Origin: Argyresthia goedartella
Taxonomy: Eukaryota > Arthropoda > Insecta > Lepidoptera > Argyresthiidae
NCBI GenBank assembly: GCA_949825045.1
Contig: OX463809.1
Span: 3,313,501-3,377,500 of the forward strand
DNA length: 64,000 nucleotides
Direction of reading: 5' to 3'
Shown here: in pieces, positions 1 to 12,700 of the stretch
Layout: each line of letters opens with the position of its first letter
Position numbering within the stretch: the stretch's first letter is position 1
Position numbers and translations under genes: made by a program
The notes under the pieces: generated by a model
Told to the model about the DNA's origin: nothing
Seen by the model: only the letters and a program-made list of their open reading frames with translations
Databases searched by the model: none

Positions 1-2580
1 CGTTTATGCCCCTATGGTTGGTTTTTCCCTCGTGGTAGTGTCTGATAATTTCTTGCTGTCTTAAATATTCTTTTACGTCCTCTAACTGAATTTTGCAGAG
101 AACTAGATTCATGGCGGAACTTTTAAATGCGTCCTGAATAACAGGAATGATTTGATACATCCCCAGGGGTGGATTAATAAAAAGGGCGGTTTTCACTTTT
201 GGATTGACATACTCCTTAATGGCTTTTATAACATCCTGCGCTAAATTTGATTCAGATACCTGAATAAGTGTACGTGTGTGCGTGTCAAATGGCTTAGTAG
301 CAGTCGGTCTACGTTTTATATCACCTACAATCGAAAAGCATAACTGTCTATGGAATTTGTTAAGGGGTTCGTCAGTGATGGGAACTTCGAGGATGAGGTG
401 TTCATTACTAGTGTGAGCAGTTGCAGTTGTCGATCTTGTTTCAGTGGGTGGCTTTTCCGAGGGGTTAGCTATCATAGAAAATGTTTCAGTTTCTTCGTTA
501 TGAATCTCGACTCGGGAGAGGGCGTCGGCGTTAGTGTTATACTTTCCCTTTTTGTAAACTATGGTATAGTCATATTCACTTAGTTTTAGTCTCCAACGTG
601 TCAGTCGTGAGTTGGGTTCCTTAATGTTCATAATCCACTGAAGTGGCTTATGGTCAGTGAAAATTTTGAATTTTCGTCCAAATAGATAGGGTCGGAAGTA
701 CTTAGTAGCCCATACTATGGCTAAAAGCTCCTTCTCTATGGTGCTGTAGTTCATCTCGCTATCATTGAGAGTACGGGATGCATAGCATACGGGTTTGTCA
801 GATCCTATTGATCCTTGGGATAAAACGGCTCCAATGGCAACGTTAGAAGCGTCTGTTGTGAGTACGAATTCTCTGCTGAAATCGGGATATTGTAATATGG
901 GGTCATTTGTCAGTAAGGTCTTACACTTCTCAAAGCACTCAGTATAGTCAGGGTCAAGGGTTATTTTACTACCTTTCTTTAGTCGTTTAGTCATTGGTTT
1001 AGTGATGCGGGCAAAGTCGGGGATGAATTTACGATAGTAACCTATCAAACCAAGGAATTGTTTAATCTGTTTTGTCGTTGTGGGAATGGGGAACTTATCT
1101 ATTGCAGAAATTTTGTCGGGGTTAGGTTTTATTCCTTCCCTAGTGATAACATGTCCAAGGTATGCAGTCTCTAACTTTAAAAATTCGGACTTATCCATTT
1201 GAATTTTGAAGTTTGACTCCCTCAGTCGTGTGAAAACTTTCTCTAGGTTAGTCATATGTTCCTGTAAAGAGGTACTAAACACAATAATGTCATCCAAATA
1301 TACAAGACAAATCTCGTTTTGTAGTCCTCTGAGGACATTATCCATTACTCGTTGAAAAGTCGATGGAGAATTTTTTAATCCCATCGGCATTCTCAAAAAT
1401 TCGAAGTGCCCGTGCTCAACATTGAAAGCAGTCTTCGGTATATCGTCAGGGCTCATTTCTACTTGGTAAAATCCGCTCGCTAAATCCAGGGTCGTAAAGT
1501 ACTGGCACTTGCCAAGTTTGTCAAGGACGTCGTTAGTGTTCGGGATGGGATATTTGTCGTCAATGGTCTTGTCATTTAATTTACGGAAATCTATCACTAA
1601 TCGCCATTTCTGTTTTCCAGATGCGTCAACTTTCTTGGGGACCACCCATATAGGTGAGCTCCATGCAGAATCAGAAGGTCTTATGATGCCTTGATCCAAC
1701 ATCTTAGTTATCTGGTCTCTAACTTCTTGGCGGTGTACAAAGGGGTAGCGATAGCTTTTCGTATAAACGGGAGTTTCGTCGTGGGTCCTGATGCTGTGTT
1801 TAATTTTGTTAGTGAATGTCAGTGGTTCTCCTTCAATATAGAATACATCAGGATAGCGGGAACATAAAGTCTCTAAGTTAATTTTCTCTTCCTGATTCAA
1901 GTGATCGGTTCGTAAACGTGATATCACTTCACGAGTCCGAAACGGGTCGTGTACGGTGCTCATGCACTCGATATTAAATAGCTCAGCTTGTACTGGTCGG
2001 TCAAATGAAAGTATTATGTCGTTGTCGGATATATTCTCTACTTCTACAATTCCTTCGCGATCAATCACAGTCGTGAAACATTCGTGTATAATGCAATTAC
2101 AGGAAATTTGATCGGGGACCATTACGTCACCGTCGGGGCTATCAATGGGCATGCGAATCAATTTTGATGAATGTGCTGCGATTGTGTAGTCAGTAGTAGG
2201 CATGTTACTCTGATATGGTATGATCGGGATTCTGGCATTTCTAGTTATAAGCAAATTATTTTTTAGGTCTATTTCGAGTCCGTCTAGTATGTCAAGTCCT
2301 ATCAGTCCATCGAAATATCTATGGAACTTGTACACGAATAATTTAATATTCTGGTCATCATTAAATTCGAGGAAGTTTTGGATAGTAATGGAATAGTCAT
2401 TTTTTGTCGTCGCGTGTACATTGGTCACTTCGAAAGGGTCGTAGTTAAGAGGAATGTGCGAAAAATATTTTTGCACAGCTTCGGGGCTAATGAATGATTG
2501 ATTCGCGCCGGTATCCACTAATAATTTTAATGGGGGGTTTGCAATTTGCACATATCGGAGGTGTCTCTTAGAGTGTAAAT
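1..2580 (-). CDS. Errantivirus-like Ty3/gypsy pol, partial (protease, RT, RNase H)
   Basis: An open minus-strand frame runs off the left edge. In order: an aspartic protease active site (DTGANQS, about 2497-2520), reverse transcriptase with YLDDIIV (about 1286-1310), and RNase H starting TDASNVAIGAVL (about 830-860). Integrase, any envelope gene and the other LTR would lie outside the window. The frame is -1 relative to the adjoining gag. I saw no stop in the stretch read, so this copy may be fairly young. It is an insect endogenous retroelement inside or just beyond the G9a intron after exon 15. Confidence 0.85.
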
Positions 2581-2586
2581 TTAATT

Positions 2587-3876
2587 CTATCTTGGTTTTG
2601 TGGAGGGGTTGTCCTTGGGAAAATCCATGTTACTACTAGTAGACGGTTGAGGGGCCTCAATCATGTTAGGCATGTCGTGGGGTGCGTTTTCGTAGTCGTA
2701 CGTCTGGGGATAGTCGGCGTAGTGAGCTTGAGAATACTCGGCGTAGTATTGCTCAGTCGGTGCGTAGCAGTTGTTTTCTTCGTAGTAATATTCGGGTTCA
2801 GAATAGTAACATGAGTCATTATAATCGGCAGTTTCATTGAAATTCATTTCTCGAGTTTTAAAATAATTGATTGGTGGAGGGTTACCAAATTTACGCCAAT
2901 CATGGCCAGAAGGGGGAAGCGGTTTAGATGAGTAGTTTACTACTCCACTCATAGGCTTGGGGCCTAAATTTTGAGTCGGTAATGTGGGTCTCTGGGGTAA
3001 TTTGAATACGTTACTTCTAGGGTTATAGTTGGGGAGAGGCGCTCCGAACATTTGCTGGGTTCGAGAAGGCATATTAGACATTCTTGGGGGTTGATTAGGT
3101 GGAGACTGGAAGTTTGGCTGCCAAACAGGTACAGGGCGATGCATATTCGGGAAATTAAAAGGTTTCGGCATGGCAGTTGGCATCTGCATAGGCATTCTCA
3201 TGTGCATAGGGGGTTGATAGTGAGGGAGAGCTCTACGCTCTGGAAGTGAATCATTTCGGCCCTGGAGGTACATCACATTCATCTCTTCCTGTACGAACTC
3301 CAGTGCTTTTTCTATGGTGTCGGGTCTCATACATCTTATACGAGATCCAAGGGGTTCCTTGAGACCACGAACATAAGCCTGCTTGGTAAGTTTTTTATAG
3401 AGATCGCGTTTCGCTTCTACTGTGGTAGGGATAGTCTCATGAAGACTAACATACGTCATAATCGTACTAAAAAGAGTTTGACATTTTTCATAGAATTCCT
3501 GGGGGGTGCTTTGTCCTTGTGTCACCATCGAAAGATCATTATAGAGGGCGGTTTCATCCCTTTGGTCTGAAAAATTATTAATCAGGGCTGTACGGATGCC
3601 TATCCAGTTTTCTGCTATTCCATTTGAGTTGATTGTCCTCGCGGCAGGACCGGTAATTTTGTTCAATATTCCGTTAATTAAACTTAAGTTCGCTAGCTCG
3701 CAACCGGCTTCCGGTTTCATATACTGAATTACTAGCTGATCACATATTCTAATAAATCGCGTAAGAATATTCGGGTTACCATCGAATTCGGGCACTAGGC
3801 GTAGTGCCTTAAAAATGGTGTCAGCGTCAATAGTCGGCGCCGTCATGATTTTAATATTAGGCAAAGACAGGGTCAC
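2587..3876 (-). CDS. Errantivirus-like gag
   Basis: A 429-residue open frame. The N-terminal two thirds contains LVPEFDGNPN, as in gag of the 17.6/297/TED group of insect elements, followed by a helical capsid-like region. The C-terminal third is rich in Pro, Met, Asn, Tyr and Gln and has no CCHC zinc knuckle, which is usual for this group. A second Met ten codons in (at 3846) is an equally plausible start. Pol follows in the -1 frame almost without a gap. Confidence 0.82.
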   Translation of the reverse strand: MTLSLPNIKIMTAPTIDADTIFKALRLVPEFDGNPNILTRFIRICDQLVIQYMKPEAGCELANLSLINGILNKITGPAARTINSNGIAENWIGIRTALINNFSDQRDETALYNDLSMVTQGQSTPQEFYEKCQTLFSTIMTYVSLHETIPTTVEAKRDLYKKLTKQAYVRGLKEPLGSRIRCMRPDTIEKALEFVQEEMNVMYLQGRNDSLPERRALPHYQPPMHMRMPMQMPTAMPKPFNFPNMHRPVPVWQPNFQSPPNQPPRMSNMPSRTQQMFGAPLPNYNPRSNVFKLPQRPTLPTQNLGPKPMSGVVNYSSKPLPPSGHDWRKFGNPPPINYFKTREMNFNETADYNDSCYYSEPEYYYEENNCYAPTEQYYAEYSQAHYADYPQTYDYENAPHDMPNMIEAPQPSTSSNMDFPKDNPSTKPR

Positions 3877-4279
3877 TTAACTAACACTATCACTATTAGG
3901 GTCCTTAAATAAATTTTCTACACCTAAATCTTCACTTTCCAAAATCCTATTCGAATCTAAAAGTCCTTCCTTACGTATTTGTCTTATGGAGGACTTTTTC
4001 ACACCAGATTTCTCGGGACGGAAAATTGTGGAAAGAGGAAATTACACACGGAAAAAAAGGGAAGCAACACAAGAGTAAGAACAATGCATGGACTTACATA
4101 TAATATATCATCTTCTTCGGTTTTCTTCGCGTATCAATGTCTAGATACCTCCCCGGCTGCTCGTCTTCGTTCGTCGAATCCTTGATGAAGGCTTGAAAGC
4201 TCAACCAGAGGCTTGCGGAGCCAACAGGAGCAACGATGTCTGGAGTCCTTTAGTTTACCGCGCGCCTACTGACTCAAGG

Positions 4280-4297
4280 ATCCTACCGGCTGCGCCA
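4280..4297 (-). other. Primer-binding site of the errantivirus-like element
   Basis: Minus strand reads TGGCGCAGCCGGTAGGAT directly after the LTR end. TGGCGCAG is the usual start of the tRNA-Ser-type primer site in 17.6-like elements. The 400 bases between it and gag (3877-4279) are untranslated leader. Confidence 0.7.
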
Positions 4298-4710
4298 AAT
4301 AAGGAATCGGCAACCGATGGATTTAAAAAAAACCGATAATTAATTTAATCCTTTATTTTAAGGAATGAAAATTACAATTAAAACTTATGTCTATATTCAA
4401 TCGATGCTAGAATTGAAGTAAATCTAAAATTAACAAAAGAAAAGGCACTAAAAATGAATACACTATAAAAGTATGTAGGTTACACGGGTTGCTTACGCTG
4501 CATAGGAAAATTACAGTGAAATAATAAGTTACTACCTAAAACTATCACTATGCAAGCGCAATGTCGTCATCAGACTTCGTCAGCAGATTCCGTGAATGCA
4601 GGGCATGTAACAAGCCTATCGACCGAATTACCTACTAATATAATAACAAAAGCAGGTCAAGACGGAGCAACAGCAAGTCAGCAAAAATTTTAAGAATTGC
4701 CTGGCGAATT
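4298..4710 (-). repeat. 5' LTR of the errantivirus-like element (right boundary approximate)
   Basis: AT-rich block ending, on the minus strand, at the primer-binding site. It carries an AATAAA signal (near 4355) close to the LTR end. The matching LTR is outside the window, so the outer boundary and target duplication are not determined. Confidence 0.6.
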
Positions 4711-5234
4711 TTTTTTACCTGCTGACATTATTTCTATTGTTTGTTATTTTACCTTAACCTTGTGTCGATTTATTCATAGCTCAACCAAATTGTAATTTTA
4801 TCTATTTTATTTATGTGGCACATTTATTTTCAAAATCAAAGGGGGAAGCCATGTAGGTACCTATACATATCTACCTTTGTAACTAGGTAGTCAGATGCAT
4901 ATCTAGTGCAACCTTGATATCTGTCAACATAGGCAGATTCATTAGTATTTACATTTGGATATTTAAATATAATAAAGAGTCATTAATGGTCCGCATCTGG
5001 CTTCACTGCTCTCTTCTATATACCTAGCCTTGGGTACAGGAGAGAGCCCCCATCCTCTTCTAATATATAAATAAAGTTTTTTCAATTTCAATTAATAGAA
5101 ATATATACTATTCTGATATTGCCAAACCTTTTCATATAAATTGTTGCAACTTCAGACACGGTTCTAGATTAATTGGACTGCCTTGTCCAATACCGAATTA
5201 TTCCCGGCGATTGTAGTTGTACTGATGTACTGAC
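4711..5234. other. Intron of G9a after exon 15
   Basis: AT-rich, no coding signal. Positions 4985-5100 end with an ATAAATAAAG-type, A/T-rich tail that looks like the 3' end of a SINE or LINE. Confidence 0.4.
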
Positions 5235-5393
5235 CAGGTTGCAGGCGCAGGTCTGGTTGCACTCGAACAGCATGGGCGGCTCGTGGTAGGGGAAGCCGGG
5301 CAGCAGGCGACCGCCGCGCGCCCAGCGACGAACGCCGAGCGCGCAGCACGCGCAGCCGGACGCGTCGCCGCATGCGCGCGTGCACGTGCAACC
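5235..5393 (-). CDS. G9a: G9a exon 15 (pre-SET zinc cluster)
   Basis: A 159-nt exon in phase 0 at both ends, with acceptor TTGTCAG|GGTT and donor AACCTG|GTCAGT. It encodes GCTCTRACGDASGCACC, WARGGRLLPGFPYHEPP and LFECNQTCACNL. Cysteine spacing (CxC, C, CxC, then CxxxCxC) gives eight of the nine zinc ligands of the pre-SET triangle. The ninth and the SET domain must be in an exon left of the window. Longer open frames exist here in two other minus frames but are GC-driven artefacts. Confidence 0.94.
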
Positions 5394-6686
5394 CTGACAA
5401 GTTGTTCATCAATATATTTTCGATATATAATTAGCATTCATTTTGTAATTTGACAATATTTTATTTAAAAAAGGAAACGCAAAAGATGCGACGACTGTGG
5501 AGTTTCTTCGGTGAGCTCTTCTCCACAGATTCCGCCATTGTAGTGAACTCACCCAAAAAAATGTAATGACGGATCTAAGTGATGTAACAACATCCTATGG
5601 AAATAAATGATTTTTGATTTTGATTTGATTTTTGATTTTGAATATCGGCTCAACAGTGAGAGACACGACAACACAGCATACAAGTAAGGAGATTAAACCT
5701 GGCGGGGCTTGTACATAGTAAGAGAGAGAATCAACGAATAGATGCGTATTGAATTAAATTTCTATTCATTCCAAAATGTTTAAAGTAAGTGCGTTTCGCG
5801 GCGTCAACGACACCGGAGGATACAAAATACAAATACAAAATATTTATTTACCAGATTGGGTTGAAATATACAAGTTGCTTTTGGACCCCACACTAGGCCA
5901 AATTACAAGTTTACAAATACTTAATTAGTTGCTAACTACGTAAGTTAGTTTATTCGTAAAGACGAAAATGATTTTATTTAAGTTTTAGTGAAAAAAAGGA
6001 AAATGATATAAAACTAAAAGTTTAAGCTAAGTAAGACCAACAGTTATGTAAATATGTATATTACAAATAAGAGTGGTATTGTGTATGTATGCAGAGAATG
6101 TTAAGGATAAATAAAGATAATTCATAAGCAGTTTAATTTCATGAGGGATGTAATGTGGATATAGATAATGTAAAATAAATATAATATATATAGGATATAT
6201 TGGATATGTTCCAAACGGGCCACGTTACCTGCGTGGTAGCGAGCGAGGTGTCCACCGCGACTGCGCGAGGCGTCACGTGTTCAGTGACGTAGGTGAAGTC
6301 GCCGGGAGCGGGCGCGGAGTCCACCTCGTTGATGCACGGGATCGGGAACTGCTCGCGCCCGTTGGAGATGTCGCTGGAAGGAGAGGTGTAATATAAATAA
6401 AAGTTTTTACAATAATCATAAATAATATAATAAAATATGTTTATTCAATGACCAAATGATATATATAAGTTTCGGCTGGAGCCTTCTATTAAGTAATAAT
6501 ACCTGTATCAGAAGACTCCGCTCCCTCACGTCCGTGACTGACTAACAAATTTAATGGTGCTACTTTTACTAACATAACTTAAATTAAAGTTTAAAATAAG
6601 ACAAAAATAATAATAATAAGAGAACTAAAAGAAAAGAAAAACATTCTTAGAAAAATGATTGTGTTTTTGTGTGAGTGTGTGTGTGT

Positions 6687-6744
<58 letters not shown>

Positions 6745-9700
6745 GTGTGTGTGTGTGTGTGTATATGGAGGTTGGTCCAGCACTTTTGTACTGTTACGGG
6801 TACGGGAATAATAAGGTAAGTTATTTTAATTGTTTTAGGCTTGGTACAAACAATTAGGTACCTAAACCTAAGTGTTTGTACTTATGAGCAATTCTATTTC
6901 GTCATAATTTAGTGTCTTTAGCCAATAGTTAAAAGTTTTTTAACTTCATAGTATTGTTTGGGGTAGATATCTAGATTTTTATTTAGTGTATTATATAAAC
7001 GGGCTGATTGTGTTTCGTATTGTATCATAGCAAATTTAGACTGCCTGGCTTTAATTACAATTGCAGTGTGAGCTCTCCTTTTTTCAAGAACCTTAGGGTC
7101 AAAACGTAGGGTTTTTTGGACTCTTAGGGTAACTTTTAGTATGTATAGCTTTCTTACACTTAGCATTTGGCATAGTGAGTATAAGTCCACAGTCGGAAAT
7201 CTAAATGGCCTGAAGTACATGACAATAATCATTAGCTCTGGCTAGCATGCACTGTGCTGGCGCGTTGAGCGCGCAGGCGGTCTGGCACTGTTCTCCACGT
7301 GCGTCCAGCTAGTACTCACCTAGCCAGCAGCTTGTACTGCGGCACGTCCTCCCGCACGGTGCTGGCTAGCTGAATGTTGAGCGCGCAGGCGGTCTGGCAC
7401 TGTTCTCCACGTGCGTCCAGCTAGTACTCACCTAGCCAGCAGCTTGTACTGCGGCATGTGCTCCCGCACGCTGCTGGCTAGCTGCATGTTGAGCGCGCAG
7501 GCGCTCTGGCACTGTTCTCCACGTGCGTCCAGCTAGTACTCACCTAGACAGCAACTTGTACTGCGGCACGTCCTCCCGCACGCTGCTGGCTAGCTGCATG
7601 TTGAGCGCGATGGCGGCCTGGCACTGTTCTCCACGTGCGTCCAGCTAGTACTCACCTAGACAGCAGCTTGTACTGCGGCACGTCCTCCCGCACGCTGCTG
7701 GCTAGCTGCATGTTGAGCGCGATGGCGGCCTGGCACTGTTCTCCACGTGCGTCCAGCTAGTACTCACCTAGCCAGCAGCTTGTACTGCGGCACGTCCTCC
7801 CGCACGCTGCTGGCTAGCTGAATGTTGAGCGCGCAGGAGCGCGCAGGCGGTCTGGCACTGTTCTCCACGTGCGTCCAGCTAGTACTCACCTAGCCAGCAG
7901 CTTGTACTGCGGCACGTCCTCCCGCACGCTGCTGGCTAGCTGAATGTTGAGCGCGCAGGCGGTCTGGCACTGTTCTCCACGTGCGTCCAGCTAGTACTCA
8001 CCTAGACAGCAGCTTGTACTGCGGCACGTCCTCCCGCACGCTGCTGGCTAGCTGCATGTTGAGCGCGATGGCGGCCTGGCACTGTCCCGTGCACAAGTCC
8101 ACTGGTAGTTCGCCCGCGCTGTTCTCCACGTCCGTCTGAAGTAGAGGTAAATAATTCATAAATAATTCCTATTTGAACCGCTATAACTAATGAATTCCAG
8201 CAGCCAGAGCTTTAAAATCGATTTAAGAATTGAGAGACGAATTATCCTCCCAAAACCCGAGGGTAGTTGGGACGGGTCGCGATTTTGAACCTGAATGCCA
8301 TGGTGATAACATTTAAAACTTATAACGGAAAAGTGGCGTTATCTAACGCCGGTGGTGTCGAGTTCTGTCTGTTGTTAAGCGGCAACTTTGGCTGGTTGTA
8401 TATACATATCTGTGACTCACCCTTGCTCCTCGCGCGAGGAGAATAACTATGCAGGAGTAGTGGCCTTGTCGCGCTGCTACGTGTCTGGAAACATGCAATG
8501 ACAAAATTAAAAGCTGTGACGAGAAGTGAATGGAATTTTGAATTATTTGCAGTGAATGTTCTGTCCTGTAAGCAGCAGCATACTGACAGCGGTGTGTCGC
8601 CGTGCGCGTTGGTGGCGTGTATCGCGGCGCCGGCGTCCAGCAGCAGGCGCAGGCACGGCGCGGCGCCGGCCAGTGCGCACCAGTGCAGCGCCGCGTTGCC
8701 CTCCGCGTCCACTGTCGACGCGTCGGCGCCGGCGTTCACGAGCACCCTGGGAACCAACACTAGTTGTAGCGAGGGACGAAACATGAGAGTGGCGAGGGAT
8801 ACAGGCAGCACCGATGTTACAGATCTGGGGTTGGTAGACTACCAAACATCATATATTTGTTTGATGAGAATGGATGCTCGTACCCTAGTCATGGTTGTTT
8901 ATCTATCTAAGTATAATATTTAACTATATATGTATGTGTATCGTTGTCTACTACCCGAGATACAGGGAATCCTAGTTTGGGGCTAGATCAATGTCTGTAA
9001 ATGGTGTCCAAGGTATTATTATTATTATTATTATTCTATAACAGCATCACCGAGCACCCTTGCCGCCCTCACTCTTCCTCTCTTCAAATAAGGAGTTAAC
9101 GTTAACGATTGTTAACGATTAACGTGCGGCAAGTGCATTACTTCCATCGATAAATCGGTCTCAGTATACCTGACGACGTCTGCGTGCTTGTTCTCGGCCG
9201 CCCACACGAGCGGGCTCCAGCCGCCCGCGTCGCGCGGGTCGACGTGCGCGCGCACCGCCTGCAGCAGCGCCGCGCATGCGCACGTGCCGCCCAGCTGCGC
9301 TGCCACGTGCAGCGCGCACATGCCTTCTGGGCCCTGGTCACAGTGACAGCAGTAAGTAACAAAGCAGCTATAAAAATGCCCTTTAAACGGTGAATCGATT
9401 TTGATATCCAAAAACTACAAGGACATCAGATTTCAATTGAAAAAATAACGCATTCAATTACGTTTAAACCTACGACGCCACAGACAGACAACTAGACATA
9501 TTTTGAGTTTAAAAAGGTTTTGATTAAATCTAATCAATCAACCAATGTAAGCTTTGTAACGCACACAATTTTTTGCTGTCATATTTTTTATTTTGAACGC
9601 ATCGTTGCCTACATGGACGAATAGCAATTCGGCTATTTCGGAACGTGCCCGCTTGCGACGCATTCTGTTTCACGTAGTTCAAATAATTGACGCTTCGCTT

Positions 9701-12700
9701 TTAAGCTTTGGCATAAATTCAATGGTTTTGATTAATTATCTTTTAAGATTTAGCCTCTTTAGGCTGTAGATGTCTCCCAATTCAATATAAAGAGAGGAAA
9801 TAAATAATTTCAAAGTCTTGAGACGAGTACTCGCGGTAGGCAGCTCGGAGAAACGAAACGTTTTTGGAACGGAAGTGTCAAGGAGGCCATTTTATTCATC
9901 ACTTGGTTTTCTGATACGGCGCCGAGAGTTCTGATCCTCGAATGTATTACAGGCAAGGTAGCTGTCCGCATTCCAGAAAGCATGTAAGTAATAAAGTATT
10001 GTAGGTATGCAACTCTTGAATAAAACGGATTTATATCGTCATGAATCATTCGCGTCGCTCAGGATTATAAAACTTGAATCATTCGCGCCATGAATCATTC
10101 GCGTCGCTCAGGATTCTAAAACTTGAATCACCATGAGTTGATCGTGACTACGATCGATATTCAATCGTTAGAATCCTTCACTTGCTCGTGATTCATCTAT
10201 GGCCCTCGCTTTAAATCCGTCCTTTATTCACTAGTTGCATCATATACTATTTTATAGCCAGTATGGGTCAAAAATTATAAATATTATTTTCGCCTATCCA
10301 CCCGCACTAAGCCAGCTTGATGAGGTATGGCTCAATCTTACGCATATCCATAAAAGGCTTGAACCTTTCAGTGAGGACATTAATGTGGGCTACATTTATT
10401 TATTTACTAACTTATGACTTCACGGTTTATCCAAAGAGAATATAATCACTACCGTTTTAAGAGACGGGACTTCCTTACTTGGAAATGGAATCTATTTAGC
10501 ATAACTAGCAATACCAATACAGCAAAAATTTAAATGTCAAAATACGTCATACCAACATTACGAGTACAATTAGGGATGGCAAAATGTAGTTCCTGATTAA
10601 ATCGATATCGATAAATTATCGTCAGGGGCAACCTGGGTTTATCATATGAGAAAACATTTATCGTAACAATAAGTCAATAAATAATTTAAAATATATTTTT
10701 TTATTATTTACATCACAAATTTTCAATTGAAAAATGCGAATTTTTTTACTTATAATTAACAAAAGCATCAATTTAAAGTTGTACAATTTACAAAAGAACA
10801 AGAAGATTGAGACTTAGGCTCGATTTATATGCGTCCGCGTGGACAAGGAGATCGTCGACTTCTCCGTGAATTTCAGTGAAACTCTGCAACGGTTTCTATG
10901 CGTCCGCGCGGGCGTTACATAGAGTTTCATCACGTACAAAACTATTACTTATTTACATAAAAACCAGAAGATGTTTAATTTAAATGACAAAATTAAAAAT
11001 GCGATCATAAGAAAACGTGTAAAGAGTCTTGTCTCTGACTGTACGCAACAGCATCTATGCAAAACTATTCCAAAATATCCACTATAACACCATATTAAGG
11101 TAAAGTTTATCGACTCATACTTAATCCGTTTATCGATAGAGTGAAAATTTACATCACTATTGTTTACAAACATACAAATATTTTTTCTCATTTTAGAAAG
11201 ATAGAGTATAATTTTAGTCTCGCTGATAGTTCAAGGGGACAAAATACTTTATTATTTTAGTCAAGTTGTACTTCATGATCTTCATCTATAGGAAATTTTG
11301 TGATAAATTTCCTTTTAATAAATTTTGTCGACCATATCTTTTTGTACAAATTACACACGATCTATAGTGTCTAATCGGTGCCATTTTTAGAGAATCACGA
11401 GGAAATAGTATGTAAGAGTCACACAGCAGTCCCCACCCCAGCACTTTTAAATTATTCTCCCAACCAAATGATCCCAAACAAGCACACGTGTCGCCATGAC
11501 AGACTGTAAGAAAGGGACACAGAGACAAAGACTAAGATAGCATGTGGACGCCATTAGATCTGTGCTAAATAGGAACAATGTTTTTGTTTGTTCCTGGTTG
11601 CGTGAGACTGGGTATATCAACAATCTTTAGGTCTTATGATTAAGCTCAGCTCGGATAAGTGAAAATAGGTATCATATAATGATTTAAAAATATATAAATT
11701 ATTAAGAAACACAATTTTGATGGCGTCTGAAAGCTAACAAAGCGTCTTAATTAAGAATAATATTCCATAATAAAAAAAAACATTTTGGGAACCAAATTTT
11801 GTGGAAATCTGCAATGACTAAAAAAATCTCGAAAAAATCACTATTATTAAACAAAGCGTAATTTTAGTTTACAGCAGCATTTGCAGCACTACGTGTCATC
11901 CATCATCACGAATCAGTCAATTTCACCACCACGAATTTCTACTATTCCGAAGTTTTTTTTTTTGCAGTTGGTACTCAGATAGCGAATTTCAATATTAGAA
12001 TGACTATAAAAATGGGAGGGGGGAGATTTTTTACTTTTTTTTGTCGATGAATTTCGATGTTCTTCAACCGATCGTTATGTGCACTTTATGAAGATTCACA
12101 CTGTCTAACACCGCTTCTTTTGCGTCGATGGTTAAAATATTGATGCTTCGTAGAAAAGTATTCCTCTCTTAGGAGTCTGTCCACTATCACCGTGCTAGAA
12201 GCGTGTCAGGCAAAAATATATTCTTGTTTATTGAGAAGTATAAGACTATGCCCACTACACCATTCCGCCACCGAGCGTTTTGCCGGTGGGGACTCGTGTC
12301 GCGCATGGCACGCGTTGGTCTTGGAACGGTTTAGTGGACATAGTCTCATACTTTGCAATATTAATTTAGGACCCGAATGGCCGAGTCGGCAGTGACCCTG
12401 CCTACGAAGCCGAGGGTCCCGGGTTCGAGTCCCGGTGGGGGAAAATATTTGTTTGATGAGAACGGATGTTTGTACCCTAGTCATGGTTGTTTATCTATCT
12501 AAGTATAATATTTATCTATATAAGTATGTGTATCGTTGTCTAGTACCCAAGTTACAGGGAATCCTAGTTTGGGGCTAGATCAATGTGTGTTAATAGTTTC
12601 AGTTATTATTATATTGTTATTATTAATCCAAAGAATATTTTTACGGGTGATGATGACACGCAGATGATACGCGGATAGTACGGTCACTAAACCTATTATG

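Noticed and set aside
5164..5437. Arg/Ala-rich proteins on the minus strand
   Set aside because: GC-rich exon 15 read in the wrong frames. The frame with the Cys pattern is the real one.
6675..6857. Cys/Val repeat protein
   Set aside because: Translation of the (GT)n microsatellite.
7235..8001. CRISPR or ordinary satellite
   Set aside because: The unit is made of exon and splice-donor sequence of the adjoining G9a exon, so it is a local duplication.
12369..12440. A tRNA gene
   Set aside because: The A and B boxes and stem words are tRNA-like, but the sequence continues into a SINE body and tail, and two more copies of the whole unit exist. It is a SINE head.
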